64,000 bases of DNA from Thinopyrum elongatum (Eukaryota > Streptophyta > Magnoliopsida > Poales > Poaceae): assembly GCA_011799875.1 (NCBI GenBank), contig CM022299.1, forward strand, positions 339,355,307 to 339,419,306. The letters are read 5' to 3'. Numbering within the stretch: the stretch's first letter is position 1; the number at the start of each line of letters is the position of its first letter. The notes under the pieces were generated by a model. That model saw nothing but the letters and a program-made list of their open reading frames with translations. It made no database searches and had not been told where the DNA came from. The position numbers were made by a program, and so were the translations under genes. Below are positions 33,418 to 44,755 of the stretch, one piece after another.

Positions 33418-34494
33418 TCAGTGAGAAATACGTACTCCCCGAAGTTTAGGCTTTTGTCCTAAGTTGGTCTGTGGCCCTTGGTAGCCTGGATAATACCCGT
33501 AGTCGTAGTTCAGGTTGTACTGAAGTGCGGCTGGCACAGTTTGGCGTGCTGCCTCATTAAGACGGGCGGTCTCCACCGCCCTCTCGTACTCCTCGGCCTC
33601 CTCCTCAAGTATGTAATGTCTATGTTTTTCCTGAAAGTTAAAGAAGGCAGGAGCAGGCAAAGTAATATGAAAGACACGACACCTGTTAAAGATTAACCTG
33701 TATCGGAGCGGAGGGTCGCTCTTCCCAAGGAATTGGTGACGTTCCATGGCCTCAAAAATCAAGGAAGCTAGGTGGCAACAAGATATCATTTTATTTAATG
33801 GGTACACCTAGATGAGCAGCTAAACGAGTAGCATTAACTCCACCAAAGAAATCACCAACTAAGGCATTATTATGTAAACGACGTGCAACAATAGCCCCTA
33901 TGTTAAATTGTCTATCTCTCAATACTGCACTCTTAAGAATGCTCAAATTAGGGGCTCAAAGATGACTATTGTCATGTTTACCATTAATGCATCTAACTAT
34001 GAACATAGCAAAATAATGTATAGCAAGAAAATGGATGCTCCCCATAGTAGCTTGTGTTATGTCTCTAGTTTCACCCCTAGTAATATTCAGTAGAAATTCA
34101 TTGCAATCAGATTTACGAGGCTCAGTGCATGTCCCCAGCAAGGAATTTTACAAACTTCACTAAATTCCTCTATATCCATGCGAAATGGATTTTCATATAA
34201 GTTGAAGATAACAGCATGTGAGTTGCGATGAGATACATACTCGAATTTCTGCACAAAAGAATCAGTGAGATTATAGTACTGTGGGCACTTATCTGACATG
34301 AAGTCCGTCAGCCCTGCATTGTGCTCGTACATATCAAACTCCTCCTTAATACCAGCTCGAGTCATGAAGGAATCCGACGACCATTCACACGGGTGCACAA
34401 GAGCTGCCCGTGGCGGTTCGAGGTCCGGCTCACGTATTGCGAGCCTCGGAGAACTCTTGCTCGAAGAACCACCATGGAACATTTTCCTAAACAT
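33418..34494 (-). pseudogene. Extra ORF of Athila-like elements (function unknown)
   Basis: The chosen start is ATG 34,494 (MFRKMFHGGSSSKSS). Then come VHPCEWSSDSFMTRAGIKEE, KCPQYYNLTDSFVQKFEYVS, NPFRMDIEEFSEVCKIP, ITQATMGSIHFLAIHYFA, RCINGKHDNSHL, GAIVARRLHNNALVGD and MERHQFLGKSDPPLRYRLIF, ending with a Tyr/Gln-rich tail at 33,418. This protein occurs in the env position of Triticeae Athila-type elements. It has no transmembrane segment that I can see here, so calling it an envelope would be unsupported. Frameshifts near 34,090 and 33,800 and one stop disable this copy. Confidence 0.7.
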
Positions 34495-35263
34495 TTTCAT
34501 CCTCTGAAAAATTTCTGAAATTTTTAGTACCTCAAAATAAAAGTGAACAAAACTTAACCAAGTTGATAGCAACTACTCCCACAAGTGTCTAGAAGATACA
34601 TCATGCATGAAAAGTACTTTGGACCATATAAATTCAACATGCAACTCAAGAACATGGTTACCACATCAGCAAAAAATTGCAATATATAAAGCACTAGAAC
34701 AAAAACTAATTGGACCATTGGAGCAGTCACATACAGAAGAGTAATCTCCGAAAACAGTTTCAAAAACGGAGTTCCGAGCAAGGAGATCGAAAATTGTAGG
34801 CAAATGAGCAAGAACACGGGTTTGAACGAGCTAGTGATTTTTTTTGGAGGTGGAAGAAGGTAGTGGGCAGCTGGAATAAGTGAGTGGGTCCCTGTGGGAC
34901 CCACAAGCCTGCTAGGCGCGCCCTGTGAGCTTGTGGCTCACAGGTGCACCCCCCCTGGGGTGTGTTCAGTGCCAAAAATTCTTAAATATTGTGGAAAAAA
35001 TCATACTAAATTTTTAGGACATTCTGAGAACTTCTATTTTTGGGTCATTTTTTATTACACGGAAAATTCAAAAAATAGGATAATCATGACATTTCTACTT
35101 TATTTACTTTAAATAACATAGAGTAAATAGTGGGTATAGTAGGTTGTGCTTACTAAATTCATCGACCACATGCCCCTAAAAAAGAATCCATTAATAAGGT
35201 TGATCAAGTATTATTAACAAACCATTTTCGAATGACATGAAACCGAAGAATTTTGGTATAACA
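34495..35263 (-). other. Spacer between protease and extra ORF
   Basis: No coding signal. A GC-rich inverted repeat lies near 34,885-34,960 (GTGGGACCCACAAGCC; GAGCTTGTGGCTCACAG). In an autonomous Athila element the reverse transcriptase and integrase would lie here, about 3 kb of sequence, so they are absent rather than decayed. Confidence 0.6.
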
Positions 35264-35980
35264 CTAGGTTACCTCAATGGGGATATGCATCTCCCCAATA
35301 ATAAGAGTTTCATATTTCTTTTTGACAGTAGGAATAGGGAATTGAAAACCTCCAATAGTAATTGTCGAAACTTTTTCAATAAAATTGATACTATTCACTT
35401 GAAATTGTTTCTTCGGGAAATAAACCGTATGCTCATTATCATTGACATGAAAGGTAACCTTGCCCTTGTTGCAATCAATAAGAGCCCCTGCAGTATTCAA
35501 AAAGGTTCTACCAAGGATAATCGACATGTTGTCGTCCTCGGGCATATCAAGTATAACAAACTCCATTAAGATAGTAACATTTGCAACAATAACGGGCACA
35601 TCTTCGCAAATTCCAATAGGTATAGCAGTAGATTTATTAGCCATTTGCAAGGATATTTTAGTAGGTGTGAGCTTATTCAAATCAAGTCTTCTATATAAAG
35701 ATAAAGACATAACACTAACACCGGCTCCCAAATCACATAGAGCAGTTTTAACATAACTTGTTTTAATGGAGCATGGTATAGTGGGTATTCCTGGATCTCC
35801 TAACTTCTTAGGTAATCCACCCTTAAAAGAATAATTTGCAAGCATGGTGGAAATTTCAGCTTGAGGTATCTTTCTTTTATTAGTGACAATATTTTTCATG
35901 TACTTAGCATATGGAGGCATTTTCAATATATCAGTCAAACGAGTACGCAAGAAAACATGTCTAAGCATTTCACAAAGCAT
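35264..35980 (-). pseudogene. Athila-like aspartic protease
   Basis: The minus strand from 35,980 is open for 238 codons. It reads PPYAKYMKNIVTNKRKIP, GGLPKKLGDPGIPTIPCSI, then the catalytic region ALCDLGAGVSVMSLSLYRRL (Asp with LGAG in place of SGAS), CEDVPVIVANVTI, FVILDMPEDDNMSIILGRTF and GALIDCNKGKVTFHVN, ending IIGEMHIPIEVT at a stop. These are standard Athila protease motifs. The D-L-G-A-G form is the usual one in this lineage. This is the least damaged part of the element. Confidence 0.88.
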
Positions 35981-38008
35981 TCAAATTGTTCCTCATCCTT
36001 ATTCTTAGGTGGTTTAGTTGGGAAAGGCATGGGTTTATGAAACCACGGTTCTCTTTCTTTTACCATGTTTTCTAGCAATGAAATCTCTCTTATCATATCT
36101 TTTATTCTTAGGAGGTTTTCAAGATCAACAGCAGATTCTATTTCTACATCATTATCAGGTTCTTTATCCTTCTCTGGTTGAGCATCATCATGAACATCAT
36201 TATCATTATCATTATCACTAGGTGAATGTTCATTCTAGATTGTGTCTCAGCATCAGAAATAGAAACATCATTACTATTCTCAGAAGGTTTATCTACCTCA
36301 TGTTCACTAGAAGCATGCAAAGTTCTATCATTTTTCTTTTTCTTTTTCTTCTTAGATGAACCAGGTGTATCAATATTAATTCTCTGGGAATCTTGCTCAA
36401 TTATTTTAGGATGACCTTCAGGATTTAGAGGTTCCTGAGTCATTCTACCTCCTCTAGTCATAACTCCAACAACATGATCATTCATATTATTATTCATCTC
36501 CTTAAGCAAATCATTTTGCGACTTAGAAACTTGTTCTAACTAAGTTTGAACCATGGATGCATGTTTACCTAGACCCTTAACATCATTAGCAATTCTAAAC
36601 ATCAAGTCACTCAAACATTCAATCATGAAAGCATTACACTTCAATTGCTTGGTAAGATACATATTAAAGTGTTCTTGTTTAACAATGTAGTTATTAAATT
36701 CATCCAAGCATTGACTAGCATATTTATTATAAGGAATATCACCTTCATCAAATCTTATAAGAGAATTTACCTCTACTACCTGTGTAGGTGTGTCGAGCCC
36801 ATGTATTTCTTCAATAGGTTGTAAATTCTTAACATCTTCAGCTTTAATACCTCCTTCTTTCATAGATTTGTTTGCCTCTTGCATATCTTCAGGACTGAGG
36901 AATAGAATACCTCTCTTATTTGGAGTTGGTTTAGGTGGTGGTTCAGGAAGTGTCCAATCATTATCATTTCTCAATATATTATTCAATAGTTCTTCAGCCT
37001 GTTCCATAGTTCTTTCCCTGAAAACACAACCAACACAACTATCTAGGTAGTCCCTAGAAGCATCGGTTAGTTCATTATAAAAGATATCAAGTATTTCATT
37101 TTTCTTAAGAGGATGATCAGGAAAAGCATTAAGTAATTGGAGAAGCCTCCCCCAAGCTTGAGGGAGATTCTCTTCTTCAATTTGCACGAAGTTAAATATT
37201 TCCTGTAAGGCAGCTTGTTTTTATGAGCAGGATTTTTTCCAGAGAAGTAATATATCATATCCTGGGTACTACGCACACAACGAGGAGCAAGAGTATTAAA
37301 CCATATCATAGCATCACCCTTTAATGAGAAAGGAAACAACTTAAGGATATAGTAGTAGTGAATCTTTTCCTCATGAACAAATATGGTGGCTATATCATTT
37401 AATTTAGTAAGGTGTGCCACAACAGTTTCAGTTTCATAACCATGAAAAGGACCAGATTCAACCAGAGTGATTCACTCAGGACCTACAAAGAATTCATAAT
37501 CCTTATCAGTAACAAAGATAGGAGAAGTAGCAAACTTAGGATCATATTTCATTTTCTCCATCATAGATTTTTCTTTAAGCTTACTTAGTAGTCTCTTAAC
37601 ATCATCTGTATCATTACAAGCAAGAATTTCTCTAGCTATCTCCCCATCCATAACATAACCCTTAGGTATCTTAGGCAGTTCAATTCTAGGAGAGCTAGGT
37701 CTAATAGGTGAATCATAAGTTTCATCAGTTTCAGCATTTTCAATTTCTTTAGCTTTAGCAAGTTGTTCATCAAGATATTCACCTAGTGACATAGTTTCAT
37801 TAAACAGAGTACTAGCATCATTCATAGCAGAAGTAGCACCATCAATTACTTGTGACGTATCATAATTAATAGCAGGTAGTGGTGTCACAAGCCTACTCAA
37901 AACAGAAGGTGGATCAAGTGCAGAGTGTGATGGTAGTTCCTTACCTCCCCCCGTCTTAGAGGGAACAATCTTGGTTCTAGCATCTTTTAGATTCTTCATA
38001 TTAATCAA
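35981..38008 (-). pseudogene. Athila-like gag
   Basis: It begins near ATG 38,008, shortly after the primer site, with a variable N-terminus (PIRPSSPRIELPKIPKG). Then come MKYDPKFATSPIFVTDKDYE, a TAG or similar stop near 37,472, KLNDIATIFVHEEKIHYYYI, LFPFSLKGDAMIWFNTLAP (capsid core), a frameshift near 37,230, EEENLPQAWGRLLQLLNAFP, LKKNEILDIFYNELTDASRD, YLDSCVGCVFRERTMEQAEE, VMTRGGRMTQEPLNPEGHP and a KKKKKKKNDRTLHASSE linker. The region 35,981-36,150 links to the protease through decayed sequence. At least three stops or frameshifts are present. Confidence 0.85.
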
Positions 38009-38049
38009 CAGATATAAATCCCAAGTGACTCAGCAAATAGAGCTATGCT

Positions 38050-38067
38050 CCCCCGGCAACGACGCCA
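38050..38067 (-). other. Primer binding site of the Sabrina-like element
   Basis: The minus strand reads TGGCGTCGTTGCCGGGGG, close to the TGGCGCCGTTGCCGGGGA type (Asp-tRNA) of Athila elements. It lies 11 bases from the LTR, as usual for the lineage. Confidence 0.75.
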
Positions 38068-38078
38068 GAAAAAGATCT

Positions 38079-41016
38079 TGATAACCCACAATTATAGGGG
38101 ATCGCAACAGTTTTCGAGGGTAGAGTATTCAACCCAAATTTATTGATTCGACACAAGGGGAGCCAAAGAATATTTGCAAGTATTAGCATGCAAAGTTGAG
38201 TTGTCAATTCAACCACACCTTGAGAACTAAATATCTGCAGCAAAGTGATCAGTAGCATAGTACTATGATAGTTTGATAGCAACGGTAAAAGTAGCAATAG
38301 TAACAATAATAGTAACAGTAGCAGTTTTGTAGTAACTTAGCAAAAACCAATATGAGAGAATCATAGGCATTGGATCAGTGATGGATAATTATGTTGGATG
38401 ACATTCATCATGTAACAGTTATAACCTAGAGCGACACAGAACTAGCTCCAATTCATTAATGTAATGTAGGCATATATTCTGTATATAGTCATACGTGCTT
38501 ATATTAAGAACTTGCATGACATCTTTTGTCATACCCTCCCGTGAGAGCGGGGTCCATAAGGAAATATGAGGGATATTAAGGCCTCCTTTTAATAGAGAAC
38601 TGGAACAAAGCATTAGCACATAGTGAATATATGAACTCCTCAAACGGCGGTAATCACCGGAAAGAATCCCAATTATTGTCACCTTGGGGTATGCGGATCA
38701 TAACACGTAATAGGTGCATAAAACTTGCAAGATAGGATCAAGAACACAAATATATTCGTGAAAACATAAGGGTTCACAACTTAAATCATGGCACTCGGGG
38801 CCTAGTGACAAGCATTAAACATAGCAAAGTCATAGCAATATCAATCTTAGAACCTAGTGGGTACTAGGGACCAATCCCTAACAAAACTAATTCGATTACA
38901 TGACAAATCTCATCCAACCCATCACAATCAAGGAAGCCTACGAAGGAATTACTCACTCCCGGTGGTGAGCATCATGAAATTGGTGATGGAGGATGGTTGA
39001 CGATGAAGACGATGTCGAATCCCCCTCCCAGGAGCCCCGAACGGACTCCAGATCAGCCCTCCGGATGAAGAACTGATGACCCACAAGTATAGTGGATCAA
39101 TCATAGTCCTTTCGATAAGTAAGGGTGTCGAACCCAACGAGGAGCAGAAGGAAATGACGAGCGGTTTTCAGTAAGGTATTTTCTGCATGCACTGAAATTA
39201 TCGGTAATGGGTAGTTTGATAGCAACATAATTTGTAACAAGTGACAAGTAGCAATAGTAAACTAAGGTGCGGCAAGGTAGCCCAATCCTTTTTGTTGCAA
39301 AGGATAGGCCAGAACAATCTCTTATAATAAGTAAAATGTTCTCAAGGACACATGGGAATTTCATCTAGTCAATTTCATCATTTTTGTTTCATTCGCGTTC
39401 GCTACTTTGATAATTTAATATGTGGGTGGACCGGTGCTTGAGTGCTGTTCTTACTTGAACAAGCCTCTCACTTATGATTAACCCCTCTCTCAAGAATCCG
39501 CAACTACAAAAGAAGAATTAAGTTAAAATCTATCTATAGCATTAAACGTATAGATCCAAATCAGCTCCTTACAGAATAGCGCATAAACTAGGGTTTAAGC
39601 TTCTATCACTCTATCAATCCATCATCTAACAACTACTCCACAATGCATTCCCTTAGGCCCAAAGATGGTGAAGTGTCATGTAGTCGACGTTCACATAACA
39701 CCACTAAGGAAATCACAAGATACACATCATCAAAATATCGAATGAATACCGAATTCACATGATTACTTATGCCAAGACTTCTCCCATGTCCCCAAGAACA
39801 AAAGCAACTACTCACAAATCATATTCATGTTCAAGATCAGAGAGGTATTGAATAGCATATTGGATCTGAACATATAATCTTTCACCAACTAACCAACTAG
39901 CATCAACTACAAGATGTAATCAACACTACTAGCAACCCACAGGTACCAATCTGAGGTTTTGATACAAAGATTGAATACAAGAGATGAACTAGGGTTTGAG
40001 ATGAGATGGTGCTGGTGAAGATGTTGATGAAGATTGGTCCTCCCACGATGAGAGGGTTGTTGGTGATGACGATGGCTTCAATTTCCCCCTCCTGGAGGGA
40101 AGTATCCCCGGCGGAATCGCTCCTCCAGAGAGCAAAAGTGCTCCTGCCCAAGTTCCGCCTTGAGACGGCGGCGCTCCTCCCGAAAGTCATCTCCTTATTT
40201 TTTTTCTAGGGCAAATGGGCTTATATACCAGAAGATGGGCACCGGAGGCTGGCCAGGGGCCCCACAAGCCACCAGGGCGTGCCTGGGGGGGGGGGGGGAG
40301 GGAGGGCATGCCCTGGTGCCTTGTGGGCACCTGGGTGGCCCCCTCTGGTACTTCTTTGCTCCAGTATTTTTCATTTATTCCAAAATAAATCTTCGTAAAA
40401 TTTCAGCTCATTTGAAGATGTGCAGAATAGGTATCTCTGACATAGCTTTTCAGGTCCATAATTCCAGCTGCCGGCAATTTCCCTTGTCATGTCAATCTTG
40501 CATATTAAGAGAGAAAAGGCATTAGAATTGCTCCACAAAGTGTTATATTGATTTAAAACACTATAAATAACAGTAGAAAAACATGATGCAAAATGGACGT
40601 ATCAAGAACAGGAGATGGCGGCGGCTCCGTATCGTAAAACATGATGATTCTTCCTCTCTGATTTTTTTGGACGAATAGGTACTTATGTAGTTGGAGTTAG
40701 GGTTGCCGGAGCTGCCAGGGGCCCACAAGCCTGCCAGGCGCGCCCTAGAGGGGGGGGGGGGCGCGCCCCCGGGCTTGTGGCGCCCTGGTGGCCCCCCTCT
40801 GGTATTTCTCTTCGCCAGTATTTTTATATATTCTCAAAATATTCTTCGTAAATTTTCAGCCCAGTCCGAGAATTTTTATTTCTGCACAAAAACAACACCA
40901 TGGCAATTCTGCTGAAAACAGCGTCAGCCCGAGTTAGTTCCATTCAAATCATGCAAATTAGAGTCCAAAATAAGAGCAAAAGTGTTTGGAAAAGTAGATA
41001 CATTTGGGATGTATCA
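38079..41016 (-). repeat. Sabrina-like 5' LTR, split by a solo LTR
   Basis: Starts TGATAACCCACAATTATAGG and ends GGGATGTATCA on the plus strand. Without the insertion at 39,074-40,604 and its 5-bp duplication it is about 1,402 bp. The right half contains a long G-run flanked by GCGCGCCC (about 40,738-40,770). Confidence 0.88.
39074..40604. mobile_element. Solo LTR of a WHAM-like Gypsy
   Basis: A 1,531-bp LTR starts TGATGACCCACAAGTATAG and ends ATGGACGTATCA. AGAAC flanks it on both sides (39,069-39,073 and 40,605-40,609), a perfect 5-bp target duplication. No internal region is present, so it formed by recombination between the two LTRs of a full element. The name WHAM is from remembered LTR resemblance. 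Confidence 0.88.
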
Positions 41017-41107
41017 GTTGCCTCCTGCATCCATGTCCGCGGACTGGTCCCCCTGTCTGCGGACGGATGTGGGAGAAAATTTGTGGGAAGCCGTTGGAGA
41101 TGCCCTC

Positions 41108-41893
41108 ATACCACTTTATATACTTTTTGCAACAATTTATATTGTTCTTTTACTTTTCAGTAAATCATCATTTGCGGACCTTCAAGCGTCATGGGGATTT
41201 TTGACGACTTTTTTGGAGTACGAAGAATCCAGAAAGCACCGGAACCTGCCGGGGGGCCACCCATGGGCCTCGCTGACCTATCGCGTGGAGCTCTCGGGCA
41301 CCGCCTTACCTCCCTCGAGGCTCTATAAATTCCAAATATTTCGAAACCAATTTTTTCCGCCACCGCAAGTTCCTGTTCCGTGAAGATCCAATCTGGAGGC
41401 CTGTTCCGCCATTCTGTCGGAGGGGAATCAATCTCCGGAGTCATCTTAATGAACCTTGCTGCCACTATGACCATGAGTGAGTAGCTTTCTTCGGACTACT
41501 AGTTCATAGCAGTAATTAGATGTCATCCTCTCTCTGCCTTGTGCTTCAATACAAAGTTCCTGTGAGGTGTCTCACATGATTGGGTCAATTCAATGTAATC
41601 GGTGTTGTGTTTGTTGGCATGTGATGAATTGTTATTTTATGATTAGATTTATTCATGAATCATAGTTTGATACTTAGATCTTCAGAGAGAGTTGTGTATG
41701 ATCATGGGTTCTATCTTGCATTGTTCTATCCTAGTGACAGAAAGGGACCAGATATGTATTGTATTGTTGTCACTAAGAATAAAACGATGGTTTCTCTATC
41801 ACGCTTGGACGATAGTTTATTGTCTACATTATGTCATCATGCTTATGCAATGCTTTGTTTATTATGAACTTAGTACCTCTTCGAGGCGCATGC
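41108..41893. repeat. LTR fragment, right piece
   Basis: Continues the LTR begun at 29,765. It contains CTCTATAAATTCCAAATA (41,320-41,337, possible TATA) and GTTCCTGTTCCGTGAAGATC, then text ending near GAACTTAGTACCTC at 41,880, where it is truncated. It resembles the TGATACGTCTCC-type LTR of Triticeae Gypsy elements. Confidence 0.6.
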
Positions 41894-42447
41894 TTAATTT
41901 CGTCATCGCGCACGCACAACAAGAAACCCTAACCTCATGGGCCAATGGAGATGGCATGAATCTATGCCGGAGCTTCGTGAACTATGTGCAGATGGACAAA
42001 CTTGGAGGATCGAAGCCCAAAAGACAAACTTAAAGAAGAAACGTCGATGTCCGCCCGAGTGCCACACATGTGAGGACTAAAAAAGTCTAACCTAAATTAC
42101 TGGTCAGAGCAAAGGAACCAGGATTTTCCTCCCTACCGGCCGCCGGAGCGACAGGCAGAAGGGAGGTAAGTTCATGGGCTCGCCGACAAAGCCTGGAGGG
42201 GCGAGTTTGCCCTGACTGCCAAGGGGAAGTGGAAGAATGCTTGGAGAAAAGTCGTAGTCGCATATTTCAGATTCAAAGAATAGTAATGACATTTCTCAAA
42301 ACCGTGAACTTTATAGTGGCATATGTCAAACGCTAACAATGGTCCATGAGAAGTGGATCCATGGAGTATGCGTACGTTGTTATCCCACATTTCTTCCAAT
42401 GTCATAAGAAAATGGTCCACCATCGAGTGGTAGGAATGCTAAGAGTG
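41894..42447. other. Unassigned sequence
   Basis: No gene, known repeat or terminal repeat recognised on either strand. It may be the substrate DNA into which the neighbouring elements inserted. Confidence 0.4.
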
Positions 42448-42450
42448 TTA

Positions 42451-44001
42451 GGGCATCTCAAACGCCGACCTTCAATCCTCCTGCAACCATTTGAACCGTG
42501 CTCTCCGGACCATGGAATCCATCCAACGTCGACCTGTATCGGTTCGCGGGGCGATCTGGACACGATTTCTCTCGCAAACAGGAGACAAAAGTGCGGGAGG
42601 TTTGCGGGAGTTCGGACCGAACCCAAGCCCGCTTCTGACCGCCTTGGCCCACCAAAAAACTCTCACCGCCTCGCGCGCGCATCCCGTCCAGCGTCAGCTG
42701 CCCGCATTCATGCCGTTGTAGAGCGCGCCGCTCCGCATTGAAGGCAGCTCAGGGCAGACGCGACCTCTCATTGCCTTCGTCATCGAAGCGGCGTGTCAGC
42801 CGAGGGTGCCGCCCGCTGCACGCCCAGCTGAAGACGCCTCCTCGCCGCATTCATATGTCGGCATTAAATCTGCATGGAAGCCGAGAAACCTACTCCGACC
42901 ATATGTCCGTTCATGAGCGGGCCGACATTAAACGCAACGCCGGGCCGAGCTCCTCCTGTCCGCCCTCTATTTAAACGAGGCCAGAGGCCGGGCAAGAATC
43001 GCACCCCTCTGCCGCTCCCCCATCTCCTTCTTCACCACTCTTCTGATGGCTTACGAAGATCAGTTCTCCGGCATACAAGCCGGCTGGGTGGCCCGCCGGA
43101 TTCGAGCGAGGCAGCTCGCTGCTCCACCTCCCTCACCTAGCCCGACAGAGCCAGTTGCCGCCCCAAGCAGGCGCGTGGTTCAGCAACTCGCCCCTCCAGG
43201 CCTACTCGATGAGGAGTGGTGAGTTGCTCCATGCCAGCACGGCGGATGGCGGCACGGGCGTCATCGCTACCGTCGACGACGTCGCGTCATACCGCGCCTC
43301 CTGTGCATGCGACCGTGCTCCCGTGCCTAAGACAGCGCCATGCAGCCAGAGACAGATGCCGGGTGCGCGGGGAGCGATGCGTCGGTTGCCAGCGCCTCTG
43401 CGTCCGTCTTCATCATCGAGGAGAAGTAGAACACGGGAGGCCGCCGCCGCTTGGGACCCATGAAGGCCACCGCCGAGGCGACGCCAGCGTACACAGCCGG
43501 TGTCTTGCCCAGTTCTTCTTTGCGAGGACATCCGTCGATCCCACATGGGCTCCACGGAAGCGGAGGCGCCACCTTCCCCTCCCGCTGAAACATCAGCCAG
43601 GGGTTCCACTCCGATGAGCGGTGGGGAAGCGAGCCGTCCTTTGTTCTGAAGCATATACCTTCAGGGCTCCCGGCAGTCTGGTGATCGGGCTGCCGAACAT
43701 GAGGAAGACAAAGGGATCCACGGGCGGCCATTTAAATTAGATATTATTATACCTCCAGAGTCGGACTAGCACCGCTTAGTTGATGTAAATGTACTGAAAG
43801 CCGTCATGTTTATATAAAATCCGGCATTTTTATAGGAAATCCGGCCGTGTTTAGCGAATTTGGTCCGGTTGGTTCGAGTTGTTGTGAAAATGTATGTGGC
43901 TACGATTGAATGACGTCCTCCTGCATCTGTATCCACGGACTAGTTTTTCTGTCTACGGACGGATGCGGGAGGATTTTTACAGGTTGCCGTTGGAAATGCC
44001 C
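42451..44001. mobile_element. Non-autonomous Harbinger-like element
   Basis: TTA lies on both sides (42,448-42,450; 44,002-44,004). Ends are GGGCATCTCAAACGCCGACC and, read inward from the right, GGGCATTTCCAACGGCAACC, inverted repeats with four mismatches in twenty. The inside is GC-rich with broken reading frames only, such as MAYEDQFSGIQAGWVARRI near 43,046. No transposase domain is visible, so movement would need a partner. Confidence 0.8.
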
Positions 44002-44004
44002 TTA

Positions 44005-44753
44005 GTGGGAATTTCAAAATCTGTCGCGTTGCATGATCGAAGGCGATATCGTAGAGGTAACGATGAGGTTAGTGCCAGGTTTTAAATGTATTGGGTTGAG
44101 GACATTTGTTTGTCCTTGTCCTTCTCCTTGGAACGAAAAGAAATGCTCCAGTCTTTGTCACAAATTTCTCCAGTTTTTTTTTTTTTTTGTCCCCGCTCTT
44201 CTTGTTCTTGAATTGCAGGATTGGGGGATGAACTGGTTTCAAGTTTTTGTTGTTCTCGTTGGAGGGCCGCTGGAATGGAGTGCAGAGGACACCCTTGAAG
44301 GGATCACATACCTGGCGCCTTGTTCGAGTAATCGTGATGTGTCCTGGCTCCCTTGGTACCACTCTGTAATTACTCAGCAACATAATCGGTACAACACGGA
44401 GGAATTATATAGGCGACAACCCAGAGGTGTGTGGGTAAACAATATGCTCATGCGTACGAATACTATACTCAGCAACATAATCTGTAACACGGAGGAATTA
44501 TATAGGCGACAACCCAGAGGTGTGTGGGTAAACAATATGCTCCTGCGTAGGAATACTAGTACTCCTTTTTTCACTAGTAATACAAAACGGACCGTTATAA
44601 TTGGTCCACGGATACACCTTTTTTCACGAATTATTTTCAGCCGCCTTGAATAGCCTAACAATTAACAAATGTGGGCTTTCTTGAATCTAACTTGGACAGT
44701 TAATAAATGAGCCGTCTCTAAAATTCATGGAGTCCTTATAAAGAAACTTCTTG
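44005..44753. other. Unassigned sequence with a 95-bp duplication
   Basis: No known element is recognised. A T-run of about 17 lies near 44,173-44,188. The plus strand is open from 44,033 to 44,653 (206 codons), but half of that passes through the tandem duplication and no domain is evident, so I do not call a gene. Confidence 0.4.
44371..44558 (+). repeat. Tandem duplication of 95 bp
   Basis: TACTCAGCAACATAATC starts at 44,371 and again at 44,466. Both copies run through GGAGGAATTATATAGGCGAC and GTGTGTGGGTAAACAATATG. Copy 2 is 2 bp shorter and differs at about five positions. Confidence 0.9.
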
Positions 44754-44755
44754 TA

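Larger units (their letters stand above)
31707..41016 (-). mobile_element. Athila-lineage Gypsy, Sabrina-like, non-autonomous
   Basis: LTRs start TGATAACCCACAAG on the plus strand. Flanking 5-mers are GCTGC (31,702-31,706) and GTTGC (41,017-41,021), one mismatch. On the minus strand the order is 5' LTR (38,079-41,016), primer site, gag, protease, a 0.77 kb gap, an extra ORF, and a truncated 3' LTR (31,707-32,880). No reverse transcriptase, RNase H or integrase is visible, so it would rely on a partner element. The family Sabrina is suggested by remembered resemblance of LTR and ORFs. LTR copies differ by about 6% over the first 240 bases. It sits inside the Harbinger-like element. Confidence 0.85.
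29815..41107 (+). mobile_element. Harbinger-like element interrupted by a Gypsy nest
   Basis: The left end reads GAGCATCTCTAAGGGCGACC and the right end (41,080-41,107), read inward, GAGGGCATCTCCAACGGC. These are imperfect inverted repeats of the type GGGCATCTCCAACGGC. ATACC flanks both sides (29,810-29,814; 41,108-41,112). Without the Gypsy at 31,707-41,016 the element is about 2 kb and GC-rich. The non-standard flanking repeat leaves the superfamily open, but the ends resemble those of the element at 42,451-44,001, which has the 3-bp TTA duplication of Harbinger. Confidence 0.6.

Noticed and set aside
33418..34494. Reading the extra Athila ORF as a retroviral envelope
   Set aside because: No signal peptide or membrane segment is visible. 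Position alone is not enough.
44033..44653. 206-codon plus-strand open frame
   Set aside because: Half of it crosses a 95-bp tandem duplication that shifts frame between copies. No domain, no start context.
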